Below are positions 62,376 through 64,000 of a stretch of DNA of 64,000 nucleotides, in pieces. The first letter of the stretch is position 1. Each line of letters starts with the position of its first letter. This stretch comes from Dryococelus australis (Eukaryota; Arthropoda; Insecta; Phasmatodea; Phasmatidae), in NCBI GenBank assembly GCA_029891345.1, contig CM057009.1, positions 209,368,709 through 209,432,708 of the forward strand, in the 5' to 3' direction. Below the pieces are notes generated by a model, which was given only the letters and a program-made list of their open reading frames with translations, was not told the DNA's origin and searched no databases. Both the position numbers and the translations under genes were made by a program.

Positions 62376-63325
62376 TGCCTTGTATGCTAAACTATACAAG
62401 CAATGACAACTTTCATGACATGCATTACATTTTTAGTGAAAGTAGTTCCACAATAGTAGCATTTATAGTGTATTGTTTCTACCGTCTCTTCGGAGATACT
62501 TTCTGCTGGTGTTACAGATTGTTGTCGGCACAAGTGAGAGGAGAGCTGTCCACGAGGTTGATGCCTGCCCGTGGTCGAGGGCAACGCTCCGCAGGAGAGA
62601 TAGTGTGTCCAGGGGACAGCGGGATAGGCGCTGACGAGGAGCTGACCGGCAGGCCACGGACGTTAATACGGTCGACCCCCCCCCCCCCCCCTCGAGAGAT
62701 TGGTAACCTGGTGCGTGTCGGAGGTTGGTCGTTGAGCGAGGCTAGAGCGATCCCCAGTCAGCGAGTCTGCCGATGCTGGAGCAGCGTCGGGCGGAGCCAG
62801 TGCCGAGGCGATCCAGGAGCTGGGTCGAGACCAGGCTTGGGCAAGCCACCCTTCTTCACCACATCTCCACTACACAACCCGACGGAAGAGCTCCGGCGAT
62901 TCGAGGCTGTCAGTGGTAAGTGATCTTGAGTAGAGTGCAAGGGCGAGCAGGATGCGATACGAGTCGTGTAGAACGATTAATGCCATCTCAAGTTATTATT
63001 GAATCAGAGAAGAATTATTAGTTATAGATTAACACATAGGAATTTAACGTAATAACTGAAGTAATTAAAAGTAAGATAGTTGAGATCTGAATTATAACTA
63101 AAGGTAGAAGGAGTCAAGAAGTGTAGCGTTTATTGTATCTGTGTAATTTGTAATCGTATTTAGTTTTGTTTATGTAATGAAGTTTGATATTAATGAAACA
63201 ACCGGTAGTAGTAATTTAGAAGAGATAATATAGTCGATCCTGGTACTTTGTTGAGGGCCTTGAGCCAGTGTGGTTATGCAAGAATATGGATAGCTTGTAC
63301 ACTTGGCTAGGCGCTACAACAAATG
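62376..63325 (+). mobile_element. GC-rich segment, possible LTR or promoter with splice donor
   Basis: The part 62530-62920 is much richer in G+C and CpG than its surroundings and ends in a consensus donor-like CAGTGGTAAGTG at about 62915. A frame of 182 codons crosses it, but its proline/arginine/serine make-up follows base composition. The stretch ends ...CTACAACA just before a tRNA-Pro-like primer site. This fits a 5' LTR plus leader, or a CpG-rich first exon of a host gene. I cannot choose between them. Confidence 0.3.
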
Positions 63326-63326
63326 T

Positions 63327-63343
63327 TGGAGGCTCCGTGGTCT
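63327..63343 (+). promoter_or_regulatory. Possible tRNA-Pro-like primer binding site
   Basis: TGGAGGCTCCGTGGTCT resembles the tRNA-Pro primer site of retroelements (TGGGGGCTCG...) at most of the first ten positions and lies right after a CA-ending segment. The match is imperfect. Confidence 0.22.
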
Positions 63344-63901
63344 CTTCAACATTGTTTGTTCAACACTTGTGTGGAGTTGAAATTTTCATTGTGTAGGAAG
63401 GCGGAATAGGTACCAACATCGCGTGGCGCGTTGGTTTTAAATACATTTCAGACTTAAGTGTATTAATTTTATAGAATTGTTTTATCCCGGAGCTTGCAAT
63501 TGTTGTAGTCGAGTAGAGAAATAAAGAGAACTACCGTAGCAGTTGTAAATGCGACGTCGAGGCCGTGTAAAGTCAGGGGCGTGGTAGGTACTTATGAACA
63601 CAGTGTAAAGTAGGAGTCTATCTTGCACTCATTGTTTGTAGCTGTAGTGGCAATAGTAGTAGTAAAATAATAGTTGCTTACTGTAGTATAGTGCATGTCC
63701 GACGGATCCGCTGGGCGGAAACGATTGGAAATGCTTGTAGATTTCCTAGGCATAGCAATTAGTTACGTAGATTGCTTGTAGATTAGCGCAGTGGTACGTG
63801 CAGGTGGAGACTAAGTAGGTGGCAATGGGATTCCAGCAGGGAATTTGTTCACGGCAATATAGCCATGTACAGTTTAGCCACACGATGACCGCAGTGTGTA
63901 T

Positions 63902-63997
63902 ATGGACACGAGGAATGAATCTGCGTCGGTCAAAAAGCTTATAAAGAAGGCATTATTAGGCACTTCTGAGCTCGAGGAGTTAATTAGACAGCGGTAA
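63902..63997 (+). CDS. Short ORF at window edge, possible Gag start or coding exon
   Basis: ATG at 63902 opens MDTRNESASVKKLIKKALLG followed by TSELEELIRQR and then TAA at 63995. The same bases read CG|GTAAGC, a good splice donor, so the ORF may continue after splicing beyond the window. The N-terminus (charged, helical) would suit either a retroelement Gag or a host exon. Nothing more can be decided here. Confidence 0.3.
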   Translation: MDTRNESASVKKLIKKALLGTSELEELIRQR

Positions 63998-64000
63998 GCG

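Noticed and set aside
62375-62923. 182-codon plus-strand frame through the GC-rich block
   Set aside because: Pro/Arg/Ser/Gly content follows the GC composition and a poly-C run; not supported as a protein.
1-64000. CRISPR arrays, bacterial operons, rRNA genes
   Set aside because: No regular direct repeats with unique spacers, no ribosomal sequence and clear eukaryotic splicing signals.

Overview
This window looks like a piece of a large, AT-rich, transposon-crowded animal genome, most likely an arthropod and probably an insect. I base that on spliced exons with GT-AG borders, a mix of Tc1, mariner, PIF/Harbinger, Tigger/pogo and piggyBac fossils typical of arthropods, a tRNA-headed SINE family and a decayed Polinton. 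Nothing bacterial is present: there are no compact operons and no long intact reading frames. The species cannot be named from the sequence.

The left 12 kb or so is a dead Polinton/Maverick (adintovirus-like) element. A fibre-like coiled-coil gene (77-1636, minus) follows a packaging ATPase (1636-2290, minus), with the ATPase stop and the fibre start overlapping. Divergent from them are a short hydrophobic pX-like core or membrane-active protein (2726-3035) and a cysteine protease of the adenain type (3050-3460). A protein-primed family B DNA polymerase lies at about 9890-12116. All carry stops and frameshifts. A SINE has landed in the polymerase, and its metal-binding DTDS motif has become DTNS. 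Roughly 6 kb between protease and polymerase, where capsid genes would be expected, is not readable.

The only host gene I can support is a plus-strand WD40-repeat protein with five exons: 15163-15413, 15510-15621, 15703-15956, 40900-41105 and 52809-52958. Their splice phases join without a break. The protein resembles the C-terminal beta-propeller of the NACHT-WD40 (NWD2-like) family. Both ends of the gene lie outside what I can identify. Two of its introns are about 25 kb and 11.7 kb long and are filled with mobile elements.

The 25 kb intron holds two Tc1 fossils, a mariner-like element split by a PIF/Harbinger element with a 3-bp target duplication, and an 8.3 kb inverted-repeat structure with arms of about 2.5 kb. 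A Tigger/pogo fossil sits in the spacer of that structure. A SINE abuts its right end, and a third partial copy of its arm at 37.2-37.8 kb carries a 238-bp MITE with a clean TA duplication. The 11.7 kb intron holds a chimeric SINE, a 1.44 kb element with 12-bp terminal repeats, a well-bounded Tigger/pogo element (45401-48662), an LTR-like segment and tandem arrays.

Downstream of the last recognised exon come a piggyBac fossil (53.4-55.4 kb), several tandem arrays carrying tRNA B-box-like motifs, long AT-rich sequence without genes, and at the right edge a GC-rich segment followed by a possible retrotransposon leader with a short ORF that reaches the end of the window.
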